A model generated the notes under the pieces. That model made no database searches, was not told where the DNA came from, and saw only the letters and a program-made list of their open reading frames with translations. A stretch of DNA of 64,000 nt, taken from positions 310,001-374,000 of the forward strand of contig NZ_JAPWGL010000004.1 in NCBI RefSeq assembly GCF_027213645.1, given 5' to 3'. The DNA is from Pedobacter rhodius (GTDB lineage: Bacteria; Bacteroidota; Bacteroidia; Sphingobacteriales; Sphingobacteriaceae). This document shows, one piece after another, positions 34,728 through 43,204 of the stretch (positions within the stretch are counted from its first letter, which is position 1; the number at the start of each line of letters is the position of its first letter). The translations under genes were made by a program, and so were the position numbers.

Positions 34728-35477
34728 ATGAAAAATATATTTTTAACCATATTGTCAGTCGTTGCTGTAGTGACCATTGGGAATGCACAAATCCCAAACG
34801 ATACTTTATATGTCTATGGTCCCGGTGGGCCGCTCGGACCGATCAATGAATGTGCGAAGGTTTTTGGAAAGCAGCATGATATCGTAATTAAAGTCACTGC
34901 CGGGCCAGATAATGAATGGATGCCGGATGCAATGAAACATGCAGATCTGTTCTTTGGAGGAGCAGAATACATGCTTTCAAAATTCATGTCTGACCACCCA
35001 AACATGATAGTGGCGAACTCTCGGACAGAGTTATATAAACGTGCGGCAGCGATCCTGGTACGGCCCGGCAATCCTAAAAACATCAAAAATCTGGGCGATC
35101 TCTGTAAACCAGGTGTGAAAATTCTTGATGTGAATGGGGCTGGGCAAATGGGGCTTTGGGAAGATTTGGCAGGTCGACAAGATCTGATTGCAAACATACA
35201 GCAGCGTATAGCAGGTACATTTGCAAATTCGGCATTGGGTATTGCTGCATGGAAAAATGATCCTCAATATGATGCCTGGATAACATTTGGCTCCTGGCAT
35301 AACCGTTTACCAGACCTCACCTCAATGGTTAGGATTCCTGTTACACAAACAGTCTATAGAGGTACACCTGTAGTGAGGGGTAGCACTGGTACGCATAAGT
35401 CGGAAACTGAGGATTTTATCAAGTTTATGCAATCCGATAAAGGACATCTCATTTTCAAAAAATGGGGTTGGGAATAA
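34728..35477 (+). CDS. Orphan periplasmic substrate-binding protein (ModA/PBP-II-like), second of pair
   Basis: A 249-residue protein with a signal peptide (about 1-20, ending GNAQ). It starts its fold with LYVYGPGGPLGPINECAKVF, then NEWMPDAMKHADLFFGGAEYML, and ends with ETEDFIKFMQSDKGHLIFKKWGW, the ModA-like C-terminus. It is only distantly similar to the first of the pair, so they probably bind different ligands or form a pair of partners. It is the last gene before the 35488-35530 hairpin. Confidence 0.85.
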   Translation: MKNIFLTILSVVAVVTIGNAQIPNDTLYVYGPGGPLGPINECAKVFGKQHDIVIKVTAGPDNEWMPDAMKHADLFFGGAEYMLSKFMSDHPNMIVANSRTELYKRAAAILVRPGNPKNIKNLGDLCKPGVKILDVNGAGQMGLWEDLAGRQDLIANIQQRIAGTFANSALGIAAWKNDPQYDAWITFGSWHNRLPDLTSMVRIPVTQTVYRGTPVVRGSTGTHKSETEDFIKFMQSDKGHLIFKKWGWE

Positions 35478-35487
35478 ATAATGTCTA

Positions 35488-35530
35488 AAAACTTATCTTC
35501 TATAACATGAAGTTATGGAAGATAAGTTTT
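35488..35530 (+). terminator. Long hairpin: terminator and/or LysR operator array
   Basis: AAAACTTATCTTC (35488-35500) pairs perfectly with GAAGATAAGTTTT (35518-35530), extended by a T/G pair and ATAAC/GTTAT around a 5-base loop. It lies 10 bp after the stop of the binding-protein gene and ends in T residues, so it can terminate that operon on either strand. It also contains the LysR half-sites described at 35492-35526. Confidence 0.75.
35492..35526 (+). promoter_or_regulatory. Candidate LysR operator array upstream of yeiH
   Basis: Four half-sites at exact 10-bp steps: CTTAT-N5-ATAAC-N5-GTTAT-N5-ATAAG. The central ATAAC-N5-GTTAT pair and the following N5-ATAA match the array at 32131-32155. 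It lies about 70-100 bp upstream of the yeiH start codon. The symmetry is partly explained by the hairpin, so operator function is less certain than for the first array. Confidence 0.55.
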
Positions 35531-35594
35531 AATGATTTGATCGGGGTTTATTAGTTATGGATCTTTGAATTAGAAAATAAAGACAATCAAAATT

Positions 35595-36581
35595 ATGACA
35601 CAAATCAAAGACAATTCAAATTCTTCTAAAATAAAGGCGGGTAACCTGCTAAACTTAAATTTAAACACCCGTAAAATTATCTTCATCCTGGCAGTTTTGC
35701 TGTGCCTCTTTCCATTTATGTCGCCTCCTTTAGCCTTATTGCTAGGATTAGTATTGGCGCAACTAATGGAACATCCCTATCTGCATTTAAATCACAAGGC
35801 CACAAACCTGCTGCTAAAAATTTCTGTTGTCGGGCTAGGATTTGGAATGAATGTATTCAGTGCAATGAAAGCAGGAAAAGAAGGCGTACTGTTTACCGTA
35901 GTTTCTATTTTCGGAGTGCTTATCATTGGTTTTATCCTGGGAAAAGTATTTAAAATAGAACGTAAAACATCTTTTTTGATATCAGCTGGAACGGCGATCT
36001 GTGGTGGAAGTGCTATTGCTGCATTGTCGCCTGTAATGAACGCAGAAGAAAAACAGATCTCCGTTGCAATGGGTACTGTTTTTATACTCAACTCGGTGGC
36101 CTTATTTCTTTTCCCCGCTATCGGACATGCGCTTAACTTGTCACAGTCACAATTTGGTATGTGGTGTGCCATTGCTATTCACGATACCAGTTCTGTTGTT
36201 GGGGCAGCCAGTAAATATGGTGAACAAGCACTACAGATAGCCACAACTGTTAAGTTAGCCAGAGCACTATGGATTGTTCCCGTAGCGTTTGGTACATCTT
36301 TCCTGTTCAAAAGCAACAATAGCAAAGTTAGTATACCCTATTTTATAGGGCTATTTATCCTGGCAATGATCGCCAACACCTACTTACCTTTTATTAAGCC
36401 TTTTGCGCCCTACTTTGTAGCATTAGCAAAAGCAGGCTTAACTTTAACCTTGTTCCTGATAGGAAGCGGACTCTCATTTACTATCTTGAAAGCAGTGGGG
36501 ATAATGCCACTGTTACAAGGCGTAATTTTATGGATAGTAATTTCAAGTGCTGCATTATGGGCAGTTATATCTTTGGTTTAA
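35595..36581 (+). CDS. YeiH-family (UPF0324) putative sulfate/sulfite exporter
   Basis: A 328-residue membrane protein with about nine to ten hydrophobic helices. Signatures of the YeiH family: NTRKIIFILAVLLCLFPF, VVGLGFGMNVFSA, SAGTAICGGSAIAALSPV, FGMWCAIAIHDTSSVVGAA and LTLTLFLIGSGLS. The family is annotated as sulfate exporter and in enterobacteria is regulated by the LysR protein YeiE. Here a YeiE-like LysR gene lies at 31172 and its half-sites lie upstream. It could export the sulfite or sulfate formed in sulfur oxidation. It converges with the beta-propeller gene, 6 bp apart. Confidence 0.9.
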   Translation: MTQIKDNSNSSKIKAGNLLNLNLNTRKIIFILAVLLCLFPFMSPPLALLLGLVLAQLMEHPYLHLNHKATNLLLKISVVGLGFGMNVFSAMKAGKEGVLFTVVSIFGVLIIGFILGKVFKIERKTSFLISAGTAICGGSAIAALSPVMNAEEKQISVAMGTVFILNSVALFLFPAIGHALNLSQSQFGMWCAIAIHDTSSVVGAASKYGEQALQIATTVKLARALWIVPVAFGTSFLFKSNNSKVSIPYFIGLFILAMIANTYLPFIKPFAPYFVALAKAGLTLTLFLIGSGLSFTILKAVGIMPLLQGVILWIVISSAALWAVISLV

Positions 36582-36587
36582 AATACA

Positions 36588-37979
36588 TTAGTTACTGATC
36601 ATCACCAGCTTTTTTGAAAGATCATCAATAAGAACCACATGTTTATAATCGGCGCCACCTGTTCCTACACTCTTAATTATCCCCGAGGATTGACCGCTAA
36701 AAGCTCCTTTTTCATCGGTCTTAAAAGAATTGATGACATAATCTGCGTTAAACGTATCATTTGAGGAGTTGGTTAACGCTAAAGTATACGAAGTATTTGG
36801 CTCGAGTTTTTTAAAGTCCTGTTGGACAAGATCAGTCAAGCCTACGCTTCTTACGTTTAGCATGCCTGATGACATTGAATTATCCTTATTCATCAATTTA
36901 ATCACCTGACTTTTGTCTGCAAGATTAAGCGGGGTTAAATTTTCTTTTGAGGCATTTGCAGGGCTGGCATTAGCGGCGTACAACAATGCTTGCGGACATT
37001 GTCCAATAGCAATGGTTTTTACAACGGCCATTTTTACCAGATCAACCACTTGTACCTGGTCATCATTTTCTAATCCGACATATGCAAATTTACCATCTGC
37101 CGAAGTCCAGACGCCATGTGGCAATGATCCTGTCGCAACGCTATCAGTAAGCTTGAAATCTTGTGAAACACTAAATACTTTTAAGCTGTTTTCTCCGCCA
37201 ATGGTTGCCAGCATCACAGGTGAATCATTAACTAAAGTAAAAGTGACATGGTTGGTAATTGGACCTGTATTTAGTACTGTATGTATCGTATTTGTCTCCG
37301 TGCTGATGACAGTGATCTTCCCTACATCCTTATGTGTCAATGCAATCCATTTCCCATCAGGACTACAGAATATATTTGGAGAAAATGGACTAACTACTGG
37401 AATACGCTTTACAATAGCATAAGAAGTTGCATTCACTACATCCACTTCTGCAGTAAAGCTGGAACAAATATAAGCCCATTTTCCATCTGGAGTAAAAGCA
37501 ACCATTCCCGGGCCGTCGGCTACTGGAATTTGCTTGATTTCAATCAGTTTATTTGCATCAATTACGCTGATATACGATTCTCCTCTTACCGATATCCATG
37601 CCTGTGATCCTGAAGGGTTAAAGGTTGCCTCATGCGGTGAACGTCCGATATAAACAGTTTTTAAAACTTTATTTTTTGCTGTTGAAATAAAGGTTACTGA
37701 ATTTGATCCAATGGAAACCGCTGCTAGTAATTGCCTTTTAGGGGAATAACCCAGGCCATGAACCAGGGCCTGTCCCTTATATAGAGGACTTAAGATATCA
37801 GGTTGGGGTTTACCAAGAACAATATTTCCTAATAGCGTTTGTGTTGAGGGATCTAAGACAGAAACCGTATTAGATATCTGATTGCCTGTATAAACCCTGT
37901 CTTGGGCATAGATTGATTGTGCTTTTGATTGTAGGGCAAAACTGAATATTAATAGCGTAAACAAGGATATCTTTTTCAT
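36588..37979 (-). CDS. Secreted YncE-type beta-propeller protein
   Basis: A 463-residue protein with signal peptide (about 1-20, ending SKAQ). It carries at least six beta-propeller repeats of the YVTN type (VYTGNQISNTVSVLDPSTQ, AWISVRGESYISVIDANK, WAYICSSFTAEVDVVNATS, FAYVGLENDDQVQVVDLVK). A C-terminal domain of about 110 residues follows, with no recognised family. YncE-like propellers bind partners or metal cofactors in the periplasm. It is downstream of a DUF305 gene (3-bp gap) and the sulfite-oxidase-like gene, so it probably belongs to their operon. Confidence 0.85.
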   Translation of the reverse strand: MKKISLFTLLIFSFALQSKAQSIYAQDRVYTGNQISNTVSVLDPSTQTLLGNIVLGKPQPDILSPLYKGQALVHGLGYSPKRQLLAAVSIGSNSVTFISTAKNKVLKTVYIGRSPHEATFNPSGSQAWISVRGESYISVIDANKLIEIKQIPVADGPGMVAFTPDGKWAYICSSFTAEVDVVNATSYAIVKRIPVVSPFSPNIFCSPDGKWIALTHKDVGKITVISTETNTIHTVLNTGPITNHVTFTLVNDSPVMLATIGGENSLKVFSVSQDFKLTDSVATGSLPHGVWTSADGKFAYVGLENDDQVQVVDLVKMAVVKTIAIGQCPQALLYAANASPANASKENLTPLNLADKSQVIKLMNKDNSMSSGMLNVRSVGLTDLVQQDFKKLEPNTSYTLALTNSSNDTFNADYVINSFKTDEKGAFSGQSSGIIKSVGTGGADYKHVVLIDDLSKKLVMISN

Positions 37980-37982
37980 ATG

Positions 37983-38579
37983 TTAATGGGAGTTTGTAAA
38001 TGTCTTCATTTGTTGGATTTCTATCTGTTCATCTGAGATAATATTCTCGGCCAGTCTTTTTACATTTTTATTTTTTCCATACCGCAACTCAACTTTAGCC
38101 ATGTCGATGGCAGCCTGATGGTGAGGAAGCATTATCCTTGCAAAGGACAGATCAGTATCAGACAATTGTTTTTCTTCAGGCATTTGTTCCATCATCACTT
38201 TCATCATCTTCTGGTTGGCGTTTTGATGTTGGTTGCCTGTAGCGATAAATCCTTCAGGATGGCTGAGCAGGAGTCGCATTTGCTGAATCTGGGTTTGTTG
38301 CTCAGCTTTGATACTTTTAGCTAGCTGAATCATTTCTTTATTTTTTCCGGTCTTAATCTCTTCTTCTGCCATATCAATAGCACCCTGGTGATGTGGGATC
38401 ATCATTTGTATGAAATCTCTGTCTGCAGATGTGGTAGCTGATATTTCATCCATCTTCATCATCATATGAGCCATTTGCCCAAGGAAGACATTTTTTTTAG
38501 TTGCCATTTGCATGTGTTCATGTTGTGCTCGTGCAGAGAAACTAGCAAATAGTAGAAGTATAGACGTGAATCTGATCAT
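37983..38579 (-). CDS. DUF305 secreted protein (two copies of the domain)
   Basis: A 198-residue protein with a signal peptide (about 1-18). DUF305 repeats each have the DRDFIQMMIPHHQGAIDMAE-type helix: one at about 57-100 and one at about 140-190 (FARIMLPHHQAAIDMAK). The HHQ-x-A-I-DMA motif and Met/His-rich composition point to metal, perhaps copper, binding. It lies 3 bp upstream of the propeller gene in transcription order and 92 bp after the sulfite-oxidase-like gene. Specific function is unknown. Confidence 0.88.
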   Translation of the reverse strand: MIRFTSILLLFASFSARAQHEHMQMATKKNVFLGQMAHMMMKMDEISATTSADRDFIQMMIPHHQGAIDMAEEEIKTGKNKEMIQLAKSIKAEQQTQIQQMRLLLSHPEGFIATGNQHQNANQKMMKVMMEQMPEEKQLSDTDLSFARIMLPHHQAAIDMAKVELRYGKNKNVKRLAENIISDEQIEIQQMKTFTNSH

Positions 38580-38671
38580 GGTTTGATGTAGAATATTAAT
38601 TGTGATAAACTGTTTATGCCAAACAAGCCTTATGCGATAACCGCAAGATCCTGAAATTTGTTCTTATTGAG

Positions 38672-39868
38672 CTATATTACATCTACATCAATTGGCGAGA
38701 TAAAATTAACCATGTAAGTTCTTCTGTCTAAATCATGCTCCATGGGTTGCGTTTTGCCATTTTGATCTGTCGCTCTAGCCATTAAACTATATCTTCCAGT
38801 CTTAGCAGGAACCACCCATTCAAATTCAAATAGCTGCCAGGCGAAAGGGATAGCAGGACCAATTAATTTTGCTGGTTGCCATGAATTTCCTTTATCCGTG
38901 CTTATTTCTACTTTCGATAGGTTACTATCACCTGACCATCCTGCACCCCTTACTTGATAAGGTTTTCCAGCCGGCACCGCTTCAAACAATACCGGCCTTG
39001 ATATTTCAGACTTAACCAATGTAGTGGTTACGGGCGTCAAGGTAGGTAGTCCTTCAACACGCTTCCAGTAAGCATATTCAATCGTCTGCCAATAGCCATC
39101 AAACGGCTTTTCAGATGCAGTAATTTTCATCAGCCATTTCACAGATGCCATACCATACCATCCTGGAATAATTGCCCTTGCCGGGAAACCATGTTCAGCA
39201 CTCAATGGTTTTCCATTCATTTCATAGGCGATGATGATGTGATCCTGCATTGCTATATTTAACGGAATGCTTCGGGCGAATTTGATTTTTCCTGGTGATT
39301 TCGGCTCTTCTGTAATCATCCCCTCATCATTCCCTTCCAAAATAATGTCTACCGTACCCACCTTTATGCCAGCCTTCTTTAACAATACGGATAAAGGTAC
39401 TCCTGTCCATTCAGCATTGCTGATCCCACCTTGTTCCCATCCTAAACCCTTCACTTTTGGGGCGAGGTTAGCACGTCCGTTTCCGGCACATTCTATAGTA
39501 GCCATTACCTTTTTTGCAGGAAGCTTTTTAAGTTCGCTCAGATTGATCTTTATGACATGATTGGTGTTGCCGCCAATCTCTAATTCCCAATTTGTAGCAT
39601 CAATATTGGGAATATTAAAATGACTCCTGATGAAGAACTGGTTATTTGGAGTAATCCTGTTTTTTAACGTAGGAAATGGAAACTCCATATTTAATGGCTT
39701 TTTCTCTCGCGTAATAAGTCCTGGAAAGTCATTGTCTTCTCTGGTTTGTTGAATCTCCTTCGCCGAAGCCCAGGATGGTATTGTTGCGCCAGCTATCACC
39801 GGGATAATTCCAGTAACAAAATTACGTCTGTTTAACGTGTAGTTTTGTGATGTTTTGTCGTTTTTCAT
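38672..39868 (-). CDS. Sulfite oxidase-family molybdoenzyme (sulfite dehydrogenase type)
   Basis: A 398-residue protein with an N-terminal twin-arginine signal (R14-R15-NFVTGIIP) that would send the folded Mo enzyme to the periplasm. The Moco domain (about 60-265) contains IEC127AGNGR with the conserved molybdenum-ligand Cys, and HGFPARAIIPGWYGMASVKW. A Mo-co dimerisation domain (about 285-395) follows. It should oxidise sulfite to sulfate and pass electrons to a cytochrome; no dedicated cytochrome subunit is adjacent. Location next to TsdA-like, YeiH and SulP genes supports a role in the last step of sulfur oxidation. Confidence 0.9.
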   Translation of the reverse strand: MKNDKTSQNYTLNRRNFVTGIIPVIAGATIPSWASAKEIQQTREDNDFPGLITREKKPLNMEFPFPTLKNRITPNNQFFIRSHFNIPNIDATNWELEIGGNTNHVIKINLSELKKLPAKKVMATIECAGNGRANLAPKVKGLGWEQGGISNAEWTGVPLSVLLKKAGIKVGTVDIILEGNDEGMITEEPKSPGKIKFARSIPLNIAMQDHIIIAYEMNGKPLSAEHGFPARAIIPGWYGMASVKWLMKITASEKPFDGYWQTIEYAYWKRVEGLPTLTPVTTTLVKSEISRPVLFEAVPAGKPYQVRGAGWSGDSNLSKVEISTDKGNSWQPAKLIGPAIPFAWQLFEFEWVVPAKTGRYSLMARATDQNGKTQPMEHDLDRRTYMVNFISPIDVDVI

Positions 39869-40041
39869 TTCAATAAATGTAGGTGATTACAATATAGCCA
39901 AAAATCTCTCATAGGATAACTTGTATTCTTCCTTTTTCTTGATGGTTGAAAGGAAACAACTGTAGACTTTACTTCATCGCTGGCCTGCTAGAAAAGACAC
40001 AATAGTTCTATAACTGTTTATCAAATACTCATCTCAATTTC

Positions 40042-40069
40042 TATCAAAAAACGGTGGAATAGTGATAGG
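40042..40069 (+). repeat. 28-bp interspersed motif, copy 3
   Basis: TATCAAAAAACGGTGGAATA followed by GTGATAGG. It matches the consensus shared with copies at 25663, 26268 and 40083. It lies about 175 bp upstream of the sulfite-oxidase start codon. Confidence 0.5.
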
Positions 40070-40082
40070 ACTAGCAGTCATC

Positions 40083-40110
40083 TTTCAAAAAACGAGGGAA
40101 TAATGATAAC
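40083..40110 (+). repeat. 28-bp interspersed motif, copy 4
   Basis: TTTCAAAAAACGAGGGAATA followed by ATGATAAC. It is a direct repeat of copy 3 at a distance of 41 bp, almost four helical turns, so both copies would face the same side of the DNA. Confidence 0.5.
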
Positions 40111-40163
40111 GGAAATACTGGAGGAGCTATATAAAAAGCTCCATCCAAATTTCTAATTTATAC

Positions 40164-41723
40164 TTAAGATTTGTCAATAGCGACACGATATGTCGGATCT
40201 TCATATATATTAACATCAATAACACTTTCAGCGTTTTTAAGTAGTAGCCTACAATCTTCGCTTAAATGTTTTAAATGAAGTTTTTTACCCGCGAGATGGT
40301 ATCGTTCTGTTAACTTGTTTAATGCTTCAATAGCAGACATATCCGACACTCGACTGTCCTTAAAATCAACAATTACTTCAGATGGGTCTTCATTAACATC
40401 GAACTTTTCAGTGAACGCTGTAACTGAACCAAAAAACAATGGCCCATAAATTTCGTAGTGCTTGGTGCCACTTCCATCCACGAATTTTCTTGCACGAATC
40501 CTTTTTGCACTCTCCCAGGCAAAAACAAGTGCCGATATAATTACACCAATTAAAACTGCAAGGGCGAGGTTATGAAGCCAAATGGTGATCGCAGCCACCA
40601 GTATGCCAATAAATATATCTTGTTTTGGCATTTTATTGATGATCCGTAAACTGATCCACTCAAAGGTTCCTACGGCCACCATGATCATCACGCCTGTAAG
40701 GGCAGCCATTGGAACTAAACCAATTATCGGTGCGCCAAACAGAATGATAAGCAAAATAGTGAGTGCTGCCACTATGCCCGACAGGCGGGCTCTCGCCCCT
40801 GCTGAAAGATTTACCAAAGTCTGAGCAATCATTGGACATCCTCCCATACCATAGAAAAAGCCATTCAGAATATTGGCAATACCCTGAGCTATTGATTCAC
40901 GGTTACCATTCCCCCTGGTTGCAGTAATTTCGTCTACTAGGTTAAGTGTTAACAGCCCCTCGGTAAGCCCAACTCCTGCCATGATCGCGGCATAGGGCAA
41001 TATAATTTGAAAGGTTTCAAATGTCAATGGAATCTGAGGAATGTGAAATGGTGGAAACCCTCCGCTGACAGAGGCAATATCGCTTACTGTTTTAGTATCG
41101 ATACCGAACCCGAGGACGACAAGAACAACAACAATAATAGCAACCAGGGATGGTGGTACCGCCTTTGTTATCTTTGGAAAGAATAGTACGATAGCAATGG
41201 TAAGCGCAACCAACCCGGCCATGATTAAAAGTGGGCTACCGGTCAACCAGGCCTCTTTTCCATTGATGATGGTTTTGAACTGTTCAATCTGGGCCATGAA
41301 TATAATAACTGCCAGTCCATTAACAAAGCCATACATTACCGGTTGGGGAACAAGTCTGATAAATTTCCCAAGCTTGAAAAGACCTACCAGGATCTGAAAG
41401 GCGCCGGCGAGGGCTACAGCGGCGAATACATATTCAATTCCATGCGCCTGCATCAAAGCAATCAGCACAACTACGACTGCTCCTGCACCGCCTGAGATCA
41501 GACCTGGACGACCGCCCAGAACTGAGGTTACAAGCCCCATAATAAAAGCTGCATAAAGACCGACCAAGGGGGGGAAACCCGCAAGGATAGCGAAGGAGAG
41601 CGATTCAGGCATCATGGTCATGGCCACAGTGATGCCAGCCAAAATTTCGGTTTTGTAGTTGACTTTTTGAGATAAGTCAAAAAAACGTGTACGTAAGAAC
41701 ATACCAATAAAATTAAAGGTCAA
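40164..41723 (-). CDS. SulP-family anion transporter with STAS domain
   Basis: A 519-residue protein with about 12-14 membrane segments and the SulP signature near the start (AGITVAMTMMPESLSFAILAG...GLYAAFI). A C-terminal STAS domain (about 420-510, with VIVDFKDSRVSDMSAIEALNKL) follows. SulP proteins move sulfate, bicarbonate or other anions. In a sulfur-oxidation context, sulfate is the obvious candidate, but the neighbouring Na+/H+ antiporter would also fit bicarbonate uptake. It converges with nothing and is transcribed toward the Mo enzyme, so it may be the first gene of that strand. Confidence 0.92.
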   Translation of the reverse strand: MTFNFIGMFLRTRFFDLSQKVNYKTEILAGITVAMTMMPESLSFAILAGFPPLVGLYAAFIMGLVTSVLGGRPGLISGGAGAVVVVLIALMQAHGIEYVFAAVALAGAFQILVGLFKLGKFIRLVPQPVMYGFVNGLAVIIFMAQIEQFKTIINGKEAWLTGSPLLIMAGLVALTIAIVLFFPKITKAVPPSLVAIIVVVLVVLGFGIDTKTVSDIASVSGGFPPFHIPQIPLTFETFQIILPYAAIMAGVGLTEGLLTLNLVDEITATRGNGNRESIAQGIANILNGFFYGMGGCPMIAQTLVNLSAGARARLSGIVAALTILLIILFGAPIIGLVPMAALTGVMIMVAVGTFEWISLRIINKMPKQDIFIGILVAAITIWLHNLALAVLIGVIISALVFAWESAKRIRARKFVDGSGTKHYEIYGPLFFGSVTAFTEKFDVNEDPSEVIVDFKDSRVSDMSAIEALNKLTERYHLAGKKLHLKHLSEDCRLLLKNAESVIDVNIYEDPTYRVAIDKS

Positions 41724-41942
41724 AAATTATAAAATAAGGGGCATTGCCCTAGCAAGGGATTATGCTAAGGGAGAAAAGAGTCACTGAAAGAATTCAGGGC
41801 TTTGTCACAGGGTTATATGAAACTTGTTTAACTTTTCTCATTTCGATTGATGCAAAAATAGAAAAATATTTTTAAAATCTGTCATTACCTATGGTTTTGC
41901 TCTGGTGTCTGAATTAACAGGAGGCAGATTTAGACCGTAAAA

Positions 41943-43146
41943 ATGAAAATGTTATATTTGAAAAATATGCCAATGTCGATCAACAAAAAGGTTTTTAAAG
42001 ACTTTTTCAACTCTACAACATCAAGTGGGATTATCTTATTTTCCTGTTTAATTTTGTCTTTAATAATAGCAAACTCGCCACTGGGTGAAGGCTTTGATAA
42101 CTTTTTAGCGAATCAAATTGGATATGAAACCACCAGTTTACATTTAAAGTATTCTGTTGCGCTATGGATCAATGATGGCCTGATGGCCATTTTCTTTCTT
42201 TTGGTGGGACTTGAAATTAAAAGGGAAATTGTGGAAGGTGAACTTTCCTCACCTAAAAAGGCAATACTTCCGATTATATGTGCGATTGGTGGTGCCATTG
42301 TGCCGGCAATAATCTATACCATATTTAACCGTGATACGCCAACTGCTAGCGGATGGGGTATACCAATGGCTACAGACATTGCTTTTGCACTAGCCATTCT
42401 ATCGCTCCTGAGTAAAGGTTCCACTTTCCCTAAAGATCTTTCTAGCTGCCCTGGCTATTGTTGATGATCTGCTTGCAATATTAGTAATCGCGGTATTTTA
42501 CTCTTCGGATCTCCACTATATGAATATGGTTTATTCCGGGGCTATATTGATACTACTGTTCCTCTTTAATCGCTTCGGGTTAAAGAACCTTGCCTTTTAC
42601 CTAATTCCAGGTATTTTTATCTGGTACTTTGTTCATCACTCAGGCATTCATGCAACTATTGCAGGAGTTTTGATAGCGCTTACACTACCCACAACAGCAG
42701 ATCATAAAGAGTCTCCACTGGAAAAACTAGAGCATGCACTTACTAAACCCGTTAATTTTCTGATCATTCCAATATTTGCACTGGCCAACACCAACATCCG
42801 TTTTGAAAACGGCATGGTAGAAGGGCTTTTTACAGGTCTGGGAATGGGCATTGTGCTAGGTCTGGTTATTGGTAAATCTTTGGGTATATTATTTATATCA
42901 TGGCTCAGCGTAAAGCTTAAGCTAAGTGAGCTACCTGAAAATGCAAAATGGGTTCATATCCTTGGTGTTGGCCTACTTGCAGGTATCGGGTTTACCATGT
43001 CCATATTTATATCAATCTTATCCTTCGCTGACCCGCTGCTTGTTCAGGAAGCAAAGTTTTCAATTCTTGTCGGCTCCGTAATATCAGGACTATTAGGTTA
43101 TTTGATTTTAAACCTTAGCAGCAAAAAGAGAGATCAGAAGAATTAA
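41943..43146 (+). pseudogene. nhaA: Na+/H+ antiporter NhaA, frameshifted
   Basis: The N-terminal part (to about 42416) and C-terminal part (from 42418) are both good NhaA, in different frames. The first frame reads WINDGLMAIFFLLVGLEIKRE and ATDIAFALAILSLLSK, then goes wrong at AAAGGTT; in frame +1 the expected VPLSLKIFLAALAIVDDLLA follows at once, with the ion-binding Asp pair intact. One extra or two missing bases at 42415-42418 account for it. As read, translation stops at 42464. A perfect -7 box (TATATTTG, 41953-41960) implies a start at 41967 or 41973 rather than 41943. A sequencing error cannot be ruled out. Confidence 0.85.
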
Positions 43147-43187
43147 AATTAATATTCTGATAAATTTGTTGTTTCATTAATAAATCG

Positions 43188-43203
43188 TAATATTGCAATA
43201 TTA
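43188..43203 (+). promoter_or_regulatory. ArsR operator (palindrome)
   Basis: TAATATTGCAATATTA is a perfect 16-bp palindrome ending one base before the arsR start codon (43205). Its position means bound ArsR would block its own transcription or translation start. A related site lies upstream of the next gene (43557-43572). Confidence 0.75.
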
Positions 43204-43204
43204 T

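Larger units (their letters stand above)
39869..40163. other. Upstream region of the sulfite-oxidase gene with tandem motif
   Basis: About 295 bp between the Mo enzyme (start 39868) and the SulP stop. Two copies of the 28-bp motif lie at 40042-40069 and 40083-40110 in direct tandem with a 41-bp period. No gene is visible. Confidence 0.6.

Noticed and set aside
41796..41812. GTCAC half-site upstream of nhaA as another sulfur-module operator
   Set aside because: Only one half of the palindrome is present and it does not have the 22-bp spacing to a -7 box.
42411..42420. Programmed frameshift in nhaA
   Set aside because: AAAGGTT is not a known +1 slippery site with stimulators, and nhaA is not known to use recoding; mutation or read error is simpler.
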